64,000 nucleotides of DNA from Cryptosporangium phraense (GCF_006912135.1 NZ_VIRS01000006.1:248001-312000); one strand, 5' to 3'; positions 7,055-16,351 are shown, counted from the stretch's first letter. The notes: generated by a model from the letters alone, not told the origin. Numbers and translations: made by a program.

Positions 7055-8524
7055 ATGACGCGCTATCGCACTGCAAGCGTGGTGACGTCTTGCGTTGCCC
7101 TGGCCGCTGCGGTGTCCGCCTGGAGGCCCCACGGCTGTACACAGGGACTGGTGCGCGTAACGATCAGCATTTTGGTCGTCGTTTTCGTCGTCATCTCGGT
7201 GCGGCGGCTGCCGTGGCGCGATCAGATGCCATGGCAGCTCTTCGCTGTCGGCCATCTCGCGACCGCGGCAGGTGCGCTGGTCAGCTCCCTCTCCGGCGGG
7301 GGACTCAACACGCAACAGGCCCAGCTGTGGACCGCCGGCGCCGCCTTGCTATTCCTCGCTGCCAACAGCGCAGGCATGGCAGTCCTCATCCGGCGTTGGA
7401 ACATTCACCGCGACAGCGCCGCGTCGATTGAGTCTGCAGCCGTCGTGGTTAGCCTCAGTCTCATCTCATGGGTTTGGGCGATCGCTCCGGCCGACGAGCT
7501 GACTGTGGCGGCCTCCGGCGACGTGGGAGTCCGGCTGGCCTTCGTGGGGGCAGGCCTGCTCGAGGTTGCTCTCGCGGTCCTCGTCATGCGCGGCGGCTCG
7601 CGAACCGTCGTAGCGGCTCGGCTACTCACCGCGGCCACCTTTCTCAGCTGGTTCGGTTCGATCCTGCACATCGCCGGTAACCGGCCAATGACCGACGACT
7701 CACTCATCGCCTGGCTGAGCAACACGCTATGGACTCTCGCGATGCTCCTGCTCGCCGCTGCCGCAGCGCACCCGAGCGCGGCACGGCTCGGCCGACCCGC
7801 GTCCACGCGGCCCGCGCACTCAGTGATCACTCTCGCAATGCTGGGGGGAGCCGCGATCCTCCCGCCGGTCACACTGCTCGTCGATACCGTGCGCAGTTCA
7901 GCAACCGTCATTGCGGTCGCCGTAGCGTCGATGCTGTTGGTGTTGCTGTTGCTGCTGCGCGTCGGTCAGCTTCTCCGACATGTGCAACGACAATCGAACC
8001 TCTTGTACCTCCAAGCTAACCGGGACGAGCTGACAACTCTGCCGAACCGTCGCTCCTGGAGCGAGGCCGCCGCGACGCTGGCGAGTGATTCACCCGGCGA
8101 AGAGCCCGCCGCCGCCGTCGCGATCCTCGATCTGGATCGCTTCAAGCTGTACAACGACACGTTCGGGCATGCCGCCGGCGACGATCTCCTTCGGTCGGCC
8201 GCCGAGGCATGGCGACGGTGCCTGCGGGCGACGGACGTCCTGGCCCGCCACGGCGGGGAAGAATTCGTCGTCCTGCTCCCGTCGCCCGATACGGAGATTG
8301 CTCGCCGTGTCCTGGAACGGATGCAGGAGGCCACCCCATACTCGCAGTCCTTCTCCGCGGGGATCGCCCGCTGGGAATTCAGAGAACCAGTCGACGCGGC
8401 GCTCGCCCGCGCGGACGAGGCGCTTTACCGCGCGAAGGCTGAAGGCCGCCGCCGGGTGTACATCGCGCCATCACCCACAACAACCGCACCCGCCCGGCAC
8501 ACGGCGCCCTCGCCGGTGCCCTAG
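7055..8524 (+). CDS. Membrane-bound diguanylate cyclase (GGDEF domain)
   Basis: A 489-aa protein with a multi-helix membrane region (about residues 5-310, roughly eight segments) and a C-terminal GGDEF domain. The active-site loop is GGEEF at residues 400-404, a functional variant. The product-inhibition site RATD (391-394) sits five residues before it, so feedback by cyclic di-GMP is likely. The metal-binding segment LDLDRFKLYND is intact. It should make c-di-GMP from GTP in response to an unidentified membrane signal. GGAGGA precedes the ATG at 7055. The gene is convergent with the molybdoenzyme gene, and their stops share CTAG at 8521-8524. Confidence 0.92.
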   Translation: MTRYRTASVVTSCVALAAAVSAWRPHGCTQGLVRVTISILVVVFVVISVRRLPWRDQMPWQLFAVGHLATAAGALVSSLSGGGLNTQQAQLWTAGAALLFLAANSAGMAVLIRRWNIHRDSAASIESAAVVVSLSLISWVWAIAPADELTVAASGDVGVRLAFVGAGLLEVALAVLVMRGGSRTVVAARLLTAATFLSWFGSILHIAGNRPMTDDSLIAWLSNTLWTLAMLLLAAAAAHPSAARLGRPASTRPAHSVITLAMLGGAAILPPVTLLVDTVRSSATVIAVAVASMLLVLLLLLRVGQLLRHVQRQSNLLYLQANRDELTTLPNRRSWSEAAATLASDSPGEEPAAAVAILDLDRFKLYNDTFGHAAGDDLLRSAAEAWRRCLRATDVLARHGGEEFVVLLPSPDTEIARRVLERMQEATPYSQSFSAGIARWEFREPVDAALARADEALYRAKAEGRRRVYIAPSPTTTAPARHTAPSPVP

Positions 8525-10797
8525 TGAGCCGGTGAACGCTGCAGGCGGATGACGACCGACTTGGAAACTGGGGTGTTGCTGATCTGCGCGGTGTTGTCGA
8601 GCGGAACCAGCACGTTCGTCTCCGGGAAGTACGCCGCGCAGCACCCCCGAGCGGTGTCGTACGCGACCACACGAAAGCCCGGGGCGACGCGTTCACCGTC
8701 GGCGTACTCGCTGATCAGGTCGACCTGGTCGCCGTCGGCAATGTCCAGCGCGGCGAGATCGCTGGGGTGGACGAAAACTACTCGGCGGCCAGCGCGGATG
8801 CCGCGGTAGCGGTCGTCGAGCCCGTAGATGGTGGTGTTGTACTGGTCGTGCGATCGCAGCGTCTGCAGGAGCAGGCGCCCCGGGCCGACGCGTAGGACTT
8901 CCAGCGGGTTGACCGTGAAGTTCGCCTTACCGGTCACGGTGGGGAACATCCGGGCGTCGCGAGGGCCGTGCGGCAGGACGAAACCGTCGGCGGTCCGGAC
9001 GCGTTCGTTGAAGCCCTCGAAGCCGGGCACGACCCGCGAGATCCGGTCGCGGATCGTGTCGTAGTCGGCAGAGAACGAGGTCCACGGAAGGTCTAATCCC
9101 GGCACAGTCCGCTCGGCGATTCCGCAGACGATGGCCACCTCGGACCGCAGCTGCGGCGACGCGGGACGGAGGTGACCGCGTGAGGCATGCACCGCGCTCA
9201 TCGAGTCCTCGACCGTGACGAACTGTGGTCCGCTCGCCTGCAGGTCGGCTTCCGTGCGACCGAGCGTCGGCAGGATCAGCGCGCGACCGCCGGTGACCGC
9301 GTGCGAGCGGTTGAGCTTGGTGGAGATCTGCACGGTGAGGCGGGTGCCGCGCAGAGCCGCCTCGGTCACCGCAGTGTCCGGCGTCGCGGAGACGAAATTG
9401 CCGCCGAGCCCCATGAACACCTTCACGGTGCCGTCGCGCATCGCCCGGATCGTCTCGACGACGTCGTGACCGTGCGCCCGGGGCGGATCGAAGCCGAACT
9501 CGTTGGCGAGCGCATCGAGGAAATCCGCAGCGGGTTTCTCGTAGATACCCATGGTGCGGTCACCTTGGACGTTGCTGTGGCCCCGGACCGGACAGACACC
9601 CGCCCCGGGGCGCCCGACGTTGCCGCGCAACAGCAGGAAGTTCACGACTTCCCGGATCGTCGGCACCGAATTCTTGTGTTGGGTGAGGCCCATCGCCCAG
9701 CAGACGACGATCCGCTCGGAGGCGAGGACCCGCTGGTGGATCCGCTCGATCAGCGCGCGGCCGAGCCCGGTGGCCTCGAAGACGTCGTCCCAGTCCAGCG
9801 ACCGGTTGGCCGCGGCGAATGCCAGAAACCCGTGGGTGTGCTCGGCGATGAAGTCGTCGTCGAGTGCGTCCTCGGTTTCCAGGAGCAGCCGGTTGAGGGC
9901 TTGGAAGAGCGCCAGGTCGCCGTTAATGCGGATCTGCGCGAACTCATCGGCGAGCACGGTTCCGTTGCCGATGATCCCGGACGCCTTCTGGGGATTCTTG
10001 AAGCGCAGCAGCCCCGCCTCCGGCAGCGGGTTCACCGCCACGATCGCCGCGCCGGCAGCTTTGGCCTTCTGCAGCGCGGAGAGCATGCGGGGATGGTTCG
10101 TGCCCGGGTTCTGGCCGACGACGAAAATCAGATCCGCACGGTAGAGATCCTCCAGCGATACGCTGCCCTTGCCGACGCCGAGCGTTTCGACCAGCGCCGA
10201 CCCGGACGATTCGTGGCACATGTTCGAGCAATCGGGCAGATTGTTGGTGCCGAACGCGCGCACAAAAAGCTGGTACAGGAACGCGGCTTCGTTGCTGGTG
10301 CGCCCCGAGGTGTAGAACGACGCCTCGTTCGGATCGTCTAGCGCGGCGAGCTCTGACGCGATCAGGTCGAACGCGGCGTCCCAGGAGATCGGCTCGTAGT
10401 GCTGGCGGCCGGCCGCGAGGAGCATCGGCTCGGTGAGCCGGCCTCGCTGGCCCAGCCAGTAGTCGCTGCGTGTGGCGAGGTCGGTCACCGAATGCCGGGC
10501 GAAGAATGCCGCGTCGACCCGCCGCTGGGTGGCTTCCTCGGCCACGGCTTTCGCGCCGTTCTCGCAGAACTCGGCGGAGTTGCGGTGCTGCGGATCGGGC
10601 CACGCGCAGCCGGGGCAGTCGAACCCGTCTTTCTGGTTGACGCGGGCGAGCGTCAGCAGGGTTCTTCCGGCGCTCATCTGCCGGCTTGCGTGCCGCAGCG
10701 ATTGCAGCACGGCGGGGATGCCGGCCGCGTACTGCTTGGCCGGTCCGACGACCAGTCCCCGGTCGTCAACGTCGTCAGCCGGAGGTGTTGTCACCAT
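8521..10797 (-). CDS. FdhF/YdeP-family molybdopterin oxidoreductase
   Basis: A 758-aa molybdopterin enzyme of the FdhF/YdeP type, related to formate dehydrogenase alpha subunits. Near the N-terminus the cysteines C61, C64 and C78 probably hold an iron-sulfur cluster. The cofactor domain contains CHESSG at about 194-199, typical of YdeP-like members. Cys or SeCys of true formate dehydrogenases sits in CHxPS or UHxPS, so formate may not be the substrate. A C-terminal molybdopterin dinucleotide-binding domain follows (about 640-750). It has no twin-arginine signal, so it is cytosolic. It stands alone, separated from the upstream catabolic operon by a terminator. Confidence 0.88.
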   Translation of the reverse strand: MVTTPPADDVDDRGLVVGPAKQYAAGIPAVLQSLRHASRQMSAGRTLLTLARVNQKDGFDCPGCAWPDPQHRNSAEFCENGAKAVAEEATQRRVDAAFFARHSVTDLATRSDYWLGQRGRLTEPMLLAAGRQHYEPISWDAAFDLIASELAALDDPNEASFYTSGRTSNEAAFLYQLFVRAFGTNNLPDCSNMCHESSGSALVETLGVGKGSVSLEDLYRADLIFVVGQNPGTNHPRMLSALQKAKAAGAAIVAVNPLPEAGLLRFKNPQKASGIIGNGTVLADEFAQIRINGDLALFQALNRLLLETEDALDDDFIAEHTHGFLAFAAANRSLDWDDVFEATGLGRALIERIHQRVLASERIVVCWAMGLTQHKNSVPTIREVVNFLLLRGNVGRPGAGVCPVRGHSNVQGDRTMGIYEKPAADFLDALANEFGFDPPRAHGHDVVETIRAMRDGTVKVFMGLGGNFVSATPDTAVTEAALRGTRLTVQISTKLNRSHAVTGGRALILPTLGRTEADLQASGPQFVTVEDSMSAVHASRGHLRPASPQLRSEVAIVCGIAERTVPGLDLPWTSFSADYDTIRDRISRVVPGFEGFNERVRTADGFVLPHGPRDARMFPTVTGKANFTVNPLEVLRVGPGRLLLQTLRSHDQYNTTIYGLDDRYRGIRAGRRVVFVHPSDLAALDIADGDQVDLISEYADGERVAPGFRVVAYDTARGCCAAYFPETNVLVPLDNTAQISNTPVSKSVVIRLQRSPAH

Positions 10798-10825
10798 CGA
10801 TTGGTCACCGCATCCATGGTCGAGT

Positions 10826-10855
10826 GCTGCACCGGCCCGGCGGGGCCGGTGCAGC
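10826..10855 (-). terminator. 13-bp stem terminator after FAH operon
   Basis: GCTGCACCGGCCC (10826-10838) pairs perfectly with 10843-10855 around a four-base loop. It lies six bases past the end of the leftward FAH-family gene and would end the operon that starts near 16043. Confidence 0.8.
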
Positions 10856-10861
10856 GTTGGG

Positions 10862-11869
10862 TCATCGGCCGATCAGCGCACCGTCTCGCTTGCTGGGCCA
10901 CCAGGTCTCGTCCGCTCGCTGGCCCATCCGGTTCCGCAGAATTCCCACGCTCTCGACCTCGAGTTCGACGAGGTCACCCGGGTTGAGCTTCCGGTCGAGC
11001 TCCAGAGCGGATCCGTTGCCGACCGTGCCCGATCCGATGACGTCGCCGGGGAGGATGTATTCGCCCAGCGACACGTAAGCGAGCAGCTCGTCGACCGACC
11101 ACAGACTGTTGGCGGTGCTGCTCGTGGACCAGGTCTCCCCGTTCACCCGGACTTCGACGCGGAGGGAGCCGAGGTTGGCGATCTCGTCGATGGTGGTGAT
11201 CCAGGGGCCGATGCCGTTGGCGAAATCCTTGCTCTTGGCACCGCCCATGCCGATCTGCATCTCGTTGGTCTGCAGGTCACGGCCGCTGAAGTCGTTGAAG
11301 ATGGTGACGCCGAATAGGTAGTCCCGTGCGACGTCTGGAGTCAGGTTCCGGCCCCGCCGTCCGACGACGTATCCGAGCTCAAGTTCGTAGTCCATCTGGT
11401 TGATGTAATGGGGGAAGTAGACCTCATCCTCGTGGCCGATGATTCCCTCGGTGGCGAGTTTGGCGTAGCCCGGGATGCTCAGCATCGCCTCCGGCGGGGT
11501 CGTTCCCCATTTGCCGAACATGTTGTTGATGTGACCCAGGAACGTCAGCCCGTCGCGCAGCGTCCGTGGGTCGGCTGCCGACAGCCAGGTGACGTTGGCG
11601 AGGGGGATCGACGCGTCGTCCCCGCCGTGCTGGGTTGCGGCTTCGGCGGTCTCGAGCAGGCTATCGCCGGTGGCGATAGCGGCGGTCATGCTGCCGGGAA
11701 AGGCAGCGGCAGCCAGCCGACGCGCGGCATCGGGCTCGGCGTGCCGGCCCTGCAGGCGCAGCGCCTCGGCCCGGGCCAGGTCGACGACCCGGCCCTCTTC
11801 GGGCAGGACGCGCACCAGCCGTGCGACGGGGCCGTCGGGGCCGGGGACGGAGATTCGACCGAGCTTCAT
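10862..11869 (-). CDS. FAH-family hydrolase/isomerase
   Basis: A 335-aa fumarylacetoacetate-hydrolase-family protein. The catalytic C-terminal domain (about 105-315) has the metal ligands in YELELGYVVG (E-x-E) and FNDFSGRD, then GAKSKDFANGIGPW and the closing GSGTVGNGSALEL. Members cleave or isomerise beta-diketo acids and related ring-fission products. AGAGGAG lies seven bases before the ATG. It is the last gene of the OB-fold/thiolase/cupin/acetoacetate-CoA ligase operon. It differs from true fumarylacetoacetase at 28511, so it probably acts on a separate ring-fission product. Confidence 0.85.
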   Translation of the reverse strand: MKLGRISVPGPDGPVARLVRVLPEEGRVVDLARAEALRLQGRHAEPDAARRLAAAAFPGSMTAAIATGDSLLETAEAATQHGGDDASIPLANVTWLSAADPRTLRDGLTFLGHINNMFGKWGTTPPEAMLSIPGYAKLATEGIIGHEDEVYFPHYINQMDYELELGYVVGRRGRNLTPDVARDYLFGVTIFNDFSGRDLQTNEMQIGMGGAKSKDFANGIGPWITTIDEIANLGSLRVEVRVNGETWSTSSTANSLWSVDELLAYVSLGEYILPGDVIGSGTVGNGSALELDRKLNPGDLVELEVESVGILRNRMGQRADETWWPSKRDGALIGR

Positions 11870-11934
11870 GTGCGGCTCCTCTGTGGAATCAATGGGGGGT
11901 GTGCCAGGTCAGGTGACTGCACGTCGGGTGTGGG

Positions 11935-13848
11935 TCAGGTCGCCAGGTCGTGCAGGAGTTGCGGGTCGTCGACGGTGCCCAGGTCGACGACGTCGGCGAG
12001 CGCCTCCCCCTGCAGGAGGCGTTTCACCGGAACTTCGAGCTTTTTGCCGGTCCGGGTGTGCGGGATCGCGCGCACCTGGATGACCTCGTCCGGCACGTGC
12101 CGGGGAGAGAGCTCGGCTCGAATGGCCGCCCGAATCTGACTCTTGACGTGCCCGAAATCGGCGTCGTCGGCCACCGCGACAAACAGGGGCATGTAGTAGT
12201 CCTCGCCGCGTTCGACGCCGACGACGAGCGCTTCCTGAACCTCCGGGATCGCTTCGACTACCTGGTAGATGTCGCCCGGGCCCATCCGAACGCCCTGCCG
12301 GTTGAGCGTCGAGTCAGACCGGCCATGGATAAAAGAGGTGCCGTCTTCGTCGAACTCGATGTAGTCGCCGTGCCGCCAGATACCCGGGAACATGTCAAAG
12401 TAGCTTTCGCGGTAGCGCCGACCGTCCGGGTCGTTCCAGAAATACAGCGGCATCGAGGGCATCGGCCTGGTGACGACCAGTTCGCCGCGCTGGCCTACGA
12501 GGTGGTGGCCGTGCGGGTCCCAGGCTTCCACTGCGGCTCCTAGCGCCGGTGGCTGCAGCCTGCCGGCCCGGACGGGTAAATCCGGTGCACCGCCGACGAA
12601 GATCGAGCAGATGTCGGTGCCGCCACTCATCGACGCCAGCCAGAGGTCGCCCAGTCGGTCGTAGACCCACCGATAGCCGGCGGCAGACAACGGCGACCCG
12701 GTGACCAGCAGGGTCCGCAGCGCGCTCCTGGGCGGGCGGACGTCGGCTTTGAGACAGGCATGGAGATACCCGGCACCCAGGCCCATCACGGCGACGTCGT
12801 GCTCGGCCACCACCTGCCACAGCCGATCGACCTCAGGCCAGACAGGGCTGCCCTCGAACAGCACTGGCGTGGCACCAACACCGAGGCTGGAGACGAGCGT
12901 GTTCCATACCGCCCAGCTCGTGCTGCCCACGTTGAGGAACCGCTCGCCACGGTGCAGGTCGACCTGGAGATGGAGCATCTTCAGGGTTTCGAGCAGGATG
13001 CCGCCGTGCCCGTGCACGATCCCCTTGGGAACCCCGGTCGTCCCGGAAGAGAACAGCACCCAGAGCGGATGCTCGAAAGGAACCTCGGCGAACTCAGGTG
13101 GAGCATCGCCGGCGGTTGCGTCGCTCCAAGAACGCACCGGACGGGCGGCGGCGATCAGCTCACCCGGACTGTCGGAGTCGACCCAGATGATCTGCTCCAC
13201 GGTGGGCAGCTGGGCCGCGATCGACGCGATGTCGTCTCGGGAACTGCGGATTTTGCCGCCGTACCGGTAGCCGTCGATGCCGAGCAGGACCTTCGGTTCC
13301 AGCTGCGCGAACCGCGACACGATCGCGGTCGCGCCGAACTCCGGTGAACAGATCGCCCAGATCGCCCCGATCGCCGCGGCCGCCAGCAGCCCGACGACGG
13401 CTTCAGCGCGGTTGGAGAGTACAGCGACGACCCGGTCACCGGGGCCCACGCCGACCGAGCGCAACGTGGCGGACAGGGCGCCGACCTGGCGGATCAGCTC
13501 GTCCCGCGAGACGACGTGGCCCTGATTGTCGTCGTTGACGACGAGCAGCGCAGCGTCCGGTGCTTCGCGGAGGAGATGCTCGGCGTAGTTCACGGTCCGG
13601 CCGGGAAACCAGCGGCCACCCGGCATGTTCGTCGGTGCGACGGGTCCGGTGGCGGCACCGCCCAGTCGCACCTGCTCGAACTCGACGAGTGAGCTCCAGA
13701 ACCTACCGGGATCGTGAGTGGACCACCGCCACAGATCTAGGTAGTCGCTAGCGGCCTGCTCGCCGCCCAACCAGCGGCGGTAGCGCGTCAGCTCGCTGTC
13801 CTCGATGCGGGCGGCGCTGGGCCGCCAAAGCACATCCGAGTCACTCAT
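11935..13848 (-). CDS. Acetoacetate-CoA ligase (acetoacetyl-CoA synthetase)
   Basis: A 637-aa ANL-superfamily enzyme of normal length for acetoacetate-CoA ligase. It has the family N-terminus (LWRPS..RIEDSELTRYRRWL), the P-loop FSSGTTGVPKG near residue 275, an A8 region HGRSDSTLNRQGVRMG near 515, and the C-terminal catalytic lysine region RTGKKLEVPVKRLL. It activates acetoacetate to acetoacetyl-CoA with ATP. In context it would capture acetoacetate from fumarylacetoacetate cleavage, and the thiolase in the same operon could split the product to acetyl-CoA. It overlaps the cupin gene by ATGA at 13845-13848. Confidence 0.93.
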   Translation of the reverse strand: MSDSDVLWRPSAARIEDSELTRYRRWLGGEQAASDYLDLWRWSTHDPGRFWSSLVEFEQVRLGGAATGPVAPTNMPGGRWFPGRTVNYAEHLLREAPDAALLVVNDDNQGHVVSRDELIRQVGALSATLRSVGVGPGDRVVAVLSNRAEAVVGLLAAAAIGAIWAICSPEFGATAIVSRFAQLEPKVLLGIDGYRYGGKIRSSRDDIASIAAQLPTVEQIIWVDSDSPGELIAAARPVRSWSDATAGDAPPEFAEVPFEHPLWVLFSSGTTGVPKGIVHGHGGILLETLKMLHLQVDLHRGERFLNVGSTSWAVWNTLVSSLGVGATPVLFEGSPVWPEVDRLWQVVAEHDVAVMGLGAGYLHACLKADVRPPRSALRTLLVTGSPLSAAGYRWVYDRLGDLWLASMSGGTDICSIFVGGAPDLPVRAGRLQPPALGAAVEAWDPHGHHLVGQRGELVVTRPMPSMPLYFWNDPDGRRYRESYFDMFPGIWRHGDYIEFDEDGTSFIHGRSDSTLNRQGVRMGPGDIYQVVEAIPEVQEALVVGVERGEDYYMPLFVAVADDADFGHVKSQIRAAIRAELSPRHVPDEVIQVRAIPHTRTGKKLEVPVKRLLQGEALADVVDLGTVDDPQLLHDLAT

Positions 13849-14414
13849 TGCACGACGCCGGACAGTGGGTCGGCGCCGATGAGGACGAACGCCATCCGGC
13901 AGATCGAGCCACTGCGATTGGACCAGGCGTGGCTGGTTCCACGCTGGATGACGACGTCACCCGGGCCAAGCCGTCGCTCATCTTCGTCGGTCAGTAGCCA
14001 GATCTCGCCATCGAGCACGACGGCGTAGTCGAGTGAATCGGTGCGGTGGAACCAGAAGTGCCGGGCTTGGGCGTCGGCCGCGGCCTGGGCGGTTTCGGAG
14101 CCGATCGTGGCGAACAGTTTCGCGATGGCCTCGTCGGAGTACACCGAGTCCGGGGGGAACGTGGCGACTCGCAAGACGGTGCCGCCGGCCTCGGGAAAGC
14201 CGATCTCGCGGTCCGCCGGCGCCGGATCGTCGCTCGGCTCATTCGAGACCGGTCCAGCGGCCGTTTGCCAGGGCACTACCGCCGTGAGCCCGGGCACATC
14301 CGGAGATGCCCACGCGTTGGGAGCCGGACCGTCGCTGAGCACGACGGATCGACCGTTCGCGTTGTGCCCGGTCACCACTCGACGGGTTGCTGCGACTTCT
14401 CGGTCACCACTCAA
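13845..14414 (-). CDS. Cupin-domain protein
   Basis: A 189-aa protein with one cupin barrel in its C-terminal half. Metal-binding motif 1 is around HRTDSLDYAVVLDGE and motif 2 is GPGDVVIQRGTSHAW (about residues 115-170). Related proteins accompany aromatic acid pathways, but their reactions are mostly unknown. The start is a TTG at 14414 with AAAGGA upstream. It overlaps acetoacetate-CoA ligase, so the two are translated together. Confidence 0.8.
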   Translation of the reverse strand: MSGDREVAATRRVVTGHNANGRSVVLSDGPAPNAWASPDVPGLTAVVPWQTAAGPVSNEPSDDPAPADREIGFPEAGGTVLRVATFPPDSVYSDEAIAKLFATIGSETAQAAADAQARHFWFHRTDSLDYAVVLDGEIWLLTDEDERRLGPGDVVIQRGTSHAWSNRSGSICRMAFVLIGADPLSGVVQ

Positions 14415-14496
14415 TGCTGTCGTCCTTTCTTTTCGGCTCCGGGCAGGCTCGGCCTGCAGGCTGGAACCAGTTACGCCGGGGAGGGACGGGGCGTGG

Positions 14497-15639
14497 TCAG
14501 GACAGCCGACGTGCCAGCACGGCCGATCCCGCGTACTGGAAGGCGCCGCCGACGCCTTGGGCGAAACTCACCTCGACGCCCGGAACCTGTGCCGCGGCTT
14601 CGCCGCGGACCTGGCGCACCGACTCCTGCAGGGCGAACATGCCGTACTGGCCGGTGTGGGTGTAGGACAAGCCGCCGCCGTTGGTGTTCATCGGCAGCGA
14701 ACCCCCGGGGGAGGTGTGGCCGTCCGCGACGAACGCGCCGGCTTCTCCCCGGCCGACGAACCCGAGATCTTCCAGGCCGTAGAGCGGCACATGCGCGAAG
14801 GCGTCGTAGATCATTAGATGATCGATGTCCGACGGCCTGAGCTGAGCTTCGGCAAACGCCATCCCACCGGACCGCCGGAACGCGGCCGACGAGGTGAAGT
14901 CGGCCATCTGCGACACGATCGTGTGTTCCATGGCCTCGCCGGTGCCCAGGACATACACCGGCGGCTGCCGGAGGTCGGCCGCACGTTCCGCCGAGGTCAC
15001 GACGAGAGCGCCGCCCCCGTCGGTGACCAGGCAGCACTCGAGCCGGTGGAAGGGGTAGGCGATCAGGGGTGAGCGGAGGACGTCGTCCACCGTGAGCGGA
15101 TCACGCGCGAATGCCCGGGGGTTCGCGGCGGCCCACCTGCGCTGGGCAACCGGAACGGCCGCGAGCTGTTCGTGGTTGACATCGCGCTCCTTCATGAACC
15201 GGAGCCCGGTGATCGTGAACGTGCTCGCGAAGCCGGCGACCCCGTACGGGATCTCGAATTGCCCCATCGGGCTGCTCGGCGGGAACACGAGCGGATCGGA
15301 ACCCACCTGTGACCGCCCGGATTCTCCGTGGGAGATCAGCACAGTCGTTGCCAGTCCGCTAGCGATCGCGGCAGCGGCGTGGCGCAGGTGCAAGAAGTAG
15401 GAGCATCCACCGACGCTGGTGTTGTCGATCCACCGTGGCGTCAGGCCGAGGGAGTACGCAAGCTCGGTGGCGAACGGACCCGTGCTGGCCACACCATCGA
15501 TGTCCGAGCGGTCCAAGCCGGCGTCCTTGATGGCGCGCGCCGAGGCATCCGCGTTCAATTCCAGCGCGGACATGTCCGGGACGATCCCGATGCGCTCGCT
15601 CTCGGCCGCGCCGACGATGGCGACGGGGCCGCGCGTCAT
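14497..15639 (-). CDS. Thiolase-family acyltransferase (SCP2-like)
   Basis: A 380-aa thiolase-fold protein of the lipid-transfer/SCP2 branch. The segment VGGCSYFLHLRHAA (about residues 83-96) carries the nucleophilic Cys position, and the C-terminal part contains NTNGGGLSYTHTGQYGMFAL, including the His. These proteins usually work with a small OB-fold partner, exactly the gene immediately upstream, with which it shares an ATGA overlap. It could cleave acetoacetyl-CoA or a longer beta-ketoacyl-CoA, or perform a retro-aldol step as in steroid catabolism. I chose the ATG at 15639 (AAGGA upstream); frame to the left belongs to the neighbour's coding DNA. Confidence 0.85.
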   Translation of the reverse strand: MTRGPVAIVGAAESERIGIVPDMSALELNADASARAIKDAGLDRSDIDGVASTGPFATELAYSLGLTPRWIDNTSVGGCSYFLHLRHAAAAIASGLATTVLISHGESGRSQVGSDPLVFPPSSPMGQFEIPYGVAGFASTFTITGLRFMKERDVNHEQLAAVPVAQRRWAAANPRAFARDPLTVDDVLRSPLIAYPFHRLECCLVTDGGGALVVTSAERAADLRQPPVYVLGTGEAMEHTIVSQMADFTSSAAFRRSGGMAFAEAQLRPSDIDHLMIYDAFAHVPLYGLEDLGFVGRGEAGAFVADGHTSPGGSLPMNTNGGGLSYTHTGQYGMFALQESVRQVRGEAAAQVPGVEVSFAQGVGGAFQYAGSAVLARRLS

Positions 15640-16043
15640 CGCCGATCCTTCTCGGCGGGGCGGAAGACCGGTAACGCCAGCTCGCCACGCGCCTCGAAGG
15701 CCACCTCGAGTGGCATATCGAGCTGGAGGTTCTCCGGTGTGTTCGCAACCCCGACGATGTTGGTCATCATCCGGGGTCCTTCCTCCAGCTCCACGACGGC
15801 GAGCGCGTAAGGGCCTCGGTCCGCGAACGCGGGCGCCGGGCGGTGGACGATGTTGTACGAGTAGAGGTGCGCCCGGCCGGACGCCCTGATCCACTCGACG
15901 GCACCGCCGATGACGAACGGAGATGAGTGGCGCGGATAGAAGAAGAAACGGCCGGTGGATAAGCAGCGCTGAATCCACAGTTCGCCTGCCGCAGCCCCGT
16001 CCCAGTAGCGCTGGGTATCGGGGGTGGGCTCGGGCAGCGGCAT
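15636..16043 (-). CDS. OB-fold (DUF35/ChsH2-like) thiolase partner with lost zinc ribbon
   Basis: A 135-aa protein of the Zn-ribbon plus OB-fold family that pairs with thiolases. The C-terminal OB fold (about 60-125) is clear. The N-terminal rubredoxin-like ribbon should read CxxC...CxxC, but here it is RCLSTGRFFFYPRHSSP. Only the first Cys remains, so zinc is probably not bound. The start at 16043 matches the family N-terminus PLPEPTPDTQRYWDG; GGAGAGG lies upstream. It is the first gene of the leftward operon, whose promoter region carries a CGTATCGTAT-type operator at 16201. Confidence 0.82.
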   Translation of the reverse strand: MPLPEPTPDTQRYWDGAAAGELWIQRCLSTGRFFFYPRHSSPFVIGGAVEWIRASGRAHLYSYNIVHRPAPAFADRGPYALAVVELEEGPRMMTNIVGVANTPENLQLDMPLEVAFEARGELALPVFRPAEKDRR

Positions 16044-16200
16044 CACATCGGGGCCCTCTCCGTTGACGGCTCTCTGGCTGGCGGCCGGGTCCTCGACCTT
16101 GGCCGCGCAGACGCGCTTCGACCGCGGCAAGCCGACCGATCAGCGGACGTTGCCGTGCAGACGAGCGGAGACGTGAAGATCATCGGCCTCTCGCGCATTC

Positions 16201-16211
16201 GATACGATACG
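16201..16211. promoter_or_regulatory. TetR-type operator, site A
   Basis: GATACGATACG is the reverse complement of CGTATCGTATC. It lies 158 bases upstream of the OB-fold/thiolase operon. The same CGTATCGTAT core occurs at 17100 and 32389, each time at the promoter of a catabolic operon or a TetR gene. Confidence 0.55.
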
Positions 16212-16351
16212 CCTCGGACCGAACTTGTCAACGGATGCAGAAGGCGCCGAGCGAATCTCGGAGCGCACGTCTGCTAGGTGCTCGACGGCGGCCGCGGTAA
16301 CGGCTGGTCGCTCGCCGGACGGCGTCGGCGAGCGGCGTGCGGGAACGTGGG

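Noticed and set aside
9187-10341. Long plus-strand open frame opposite the molybdoenzyme
   Set aside because: The molybdoenzyme on the minus strand has clear cofactor and cysteine motifs; the opposite frame has none.
15640-15978. N-terminal extension of the thiolase to 15978
   Set aside because: It reads another frame of the OB-fold gene. The family N-terminus and ribosome site place the start at 15639.
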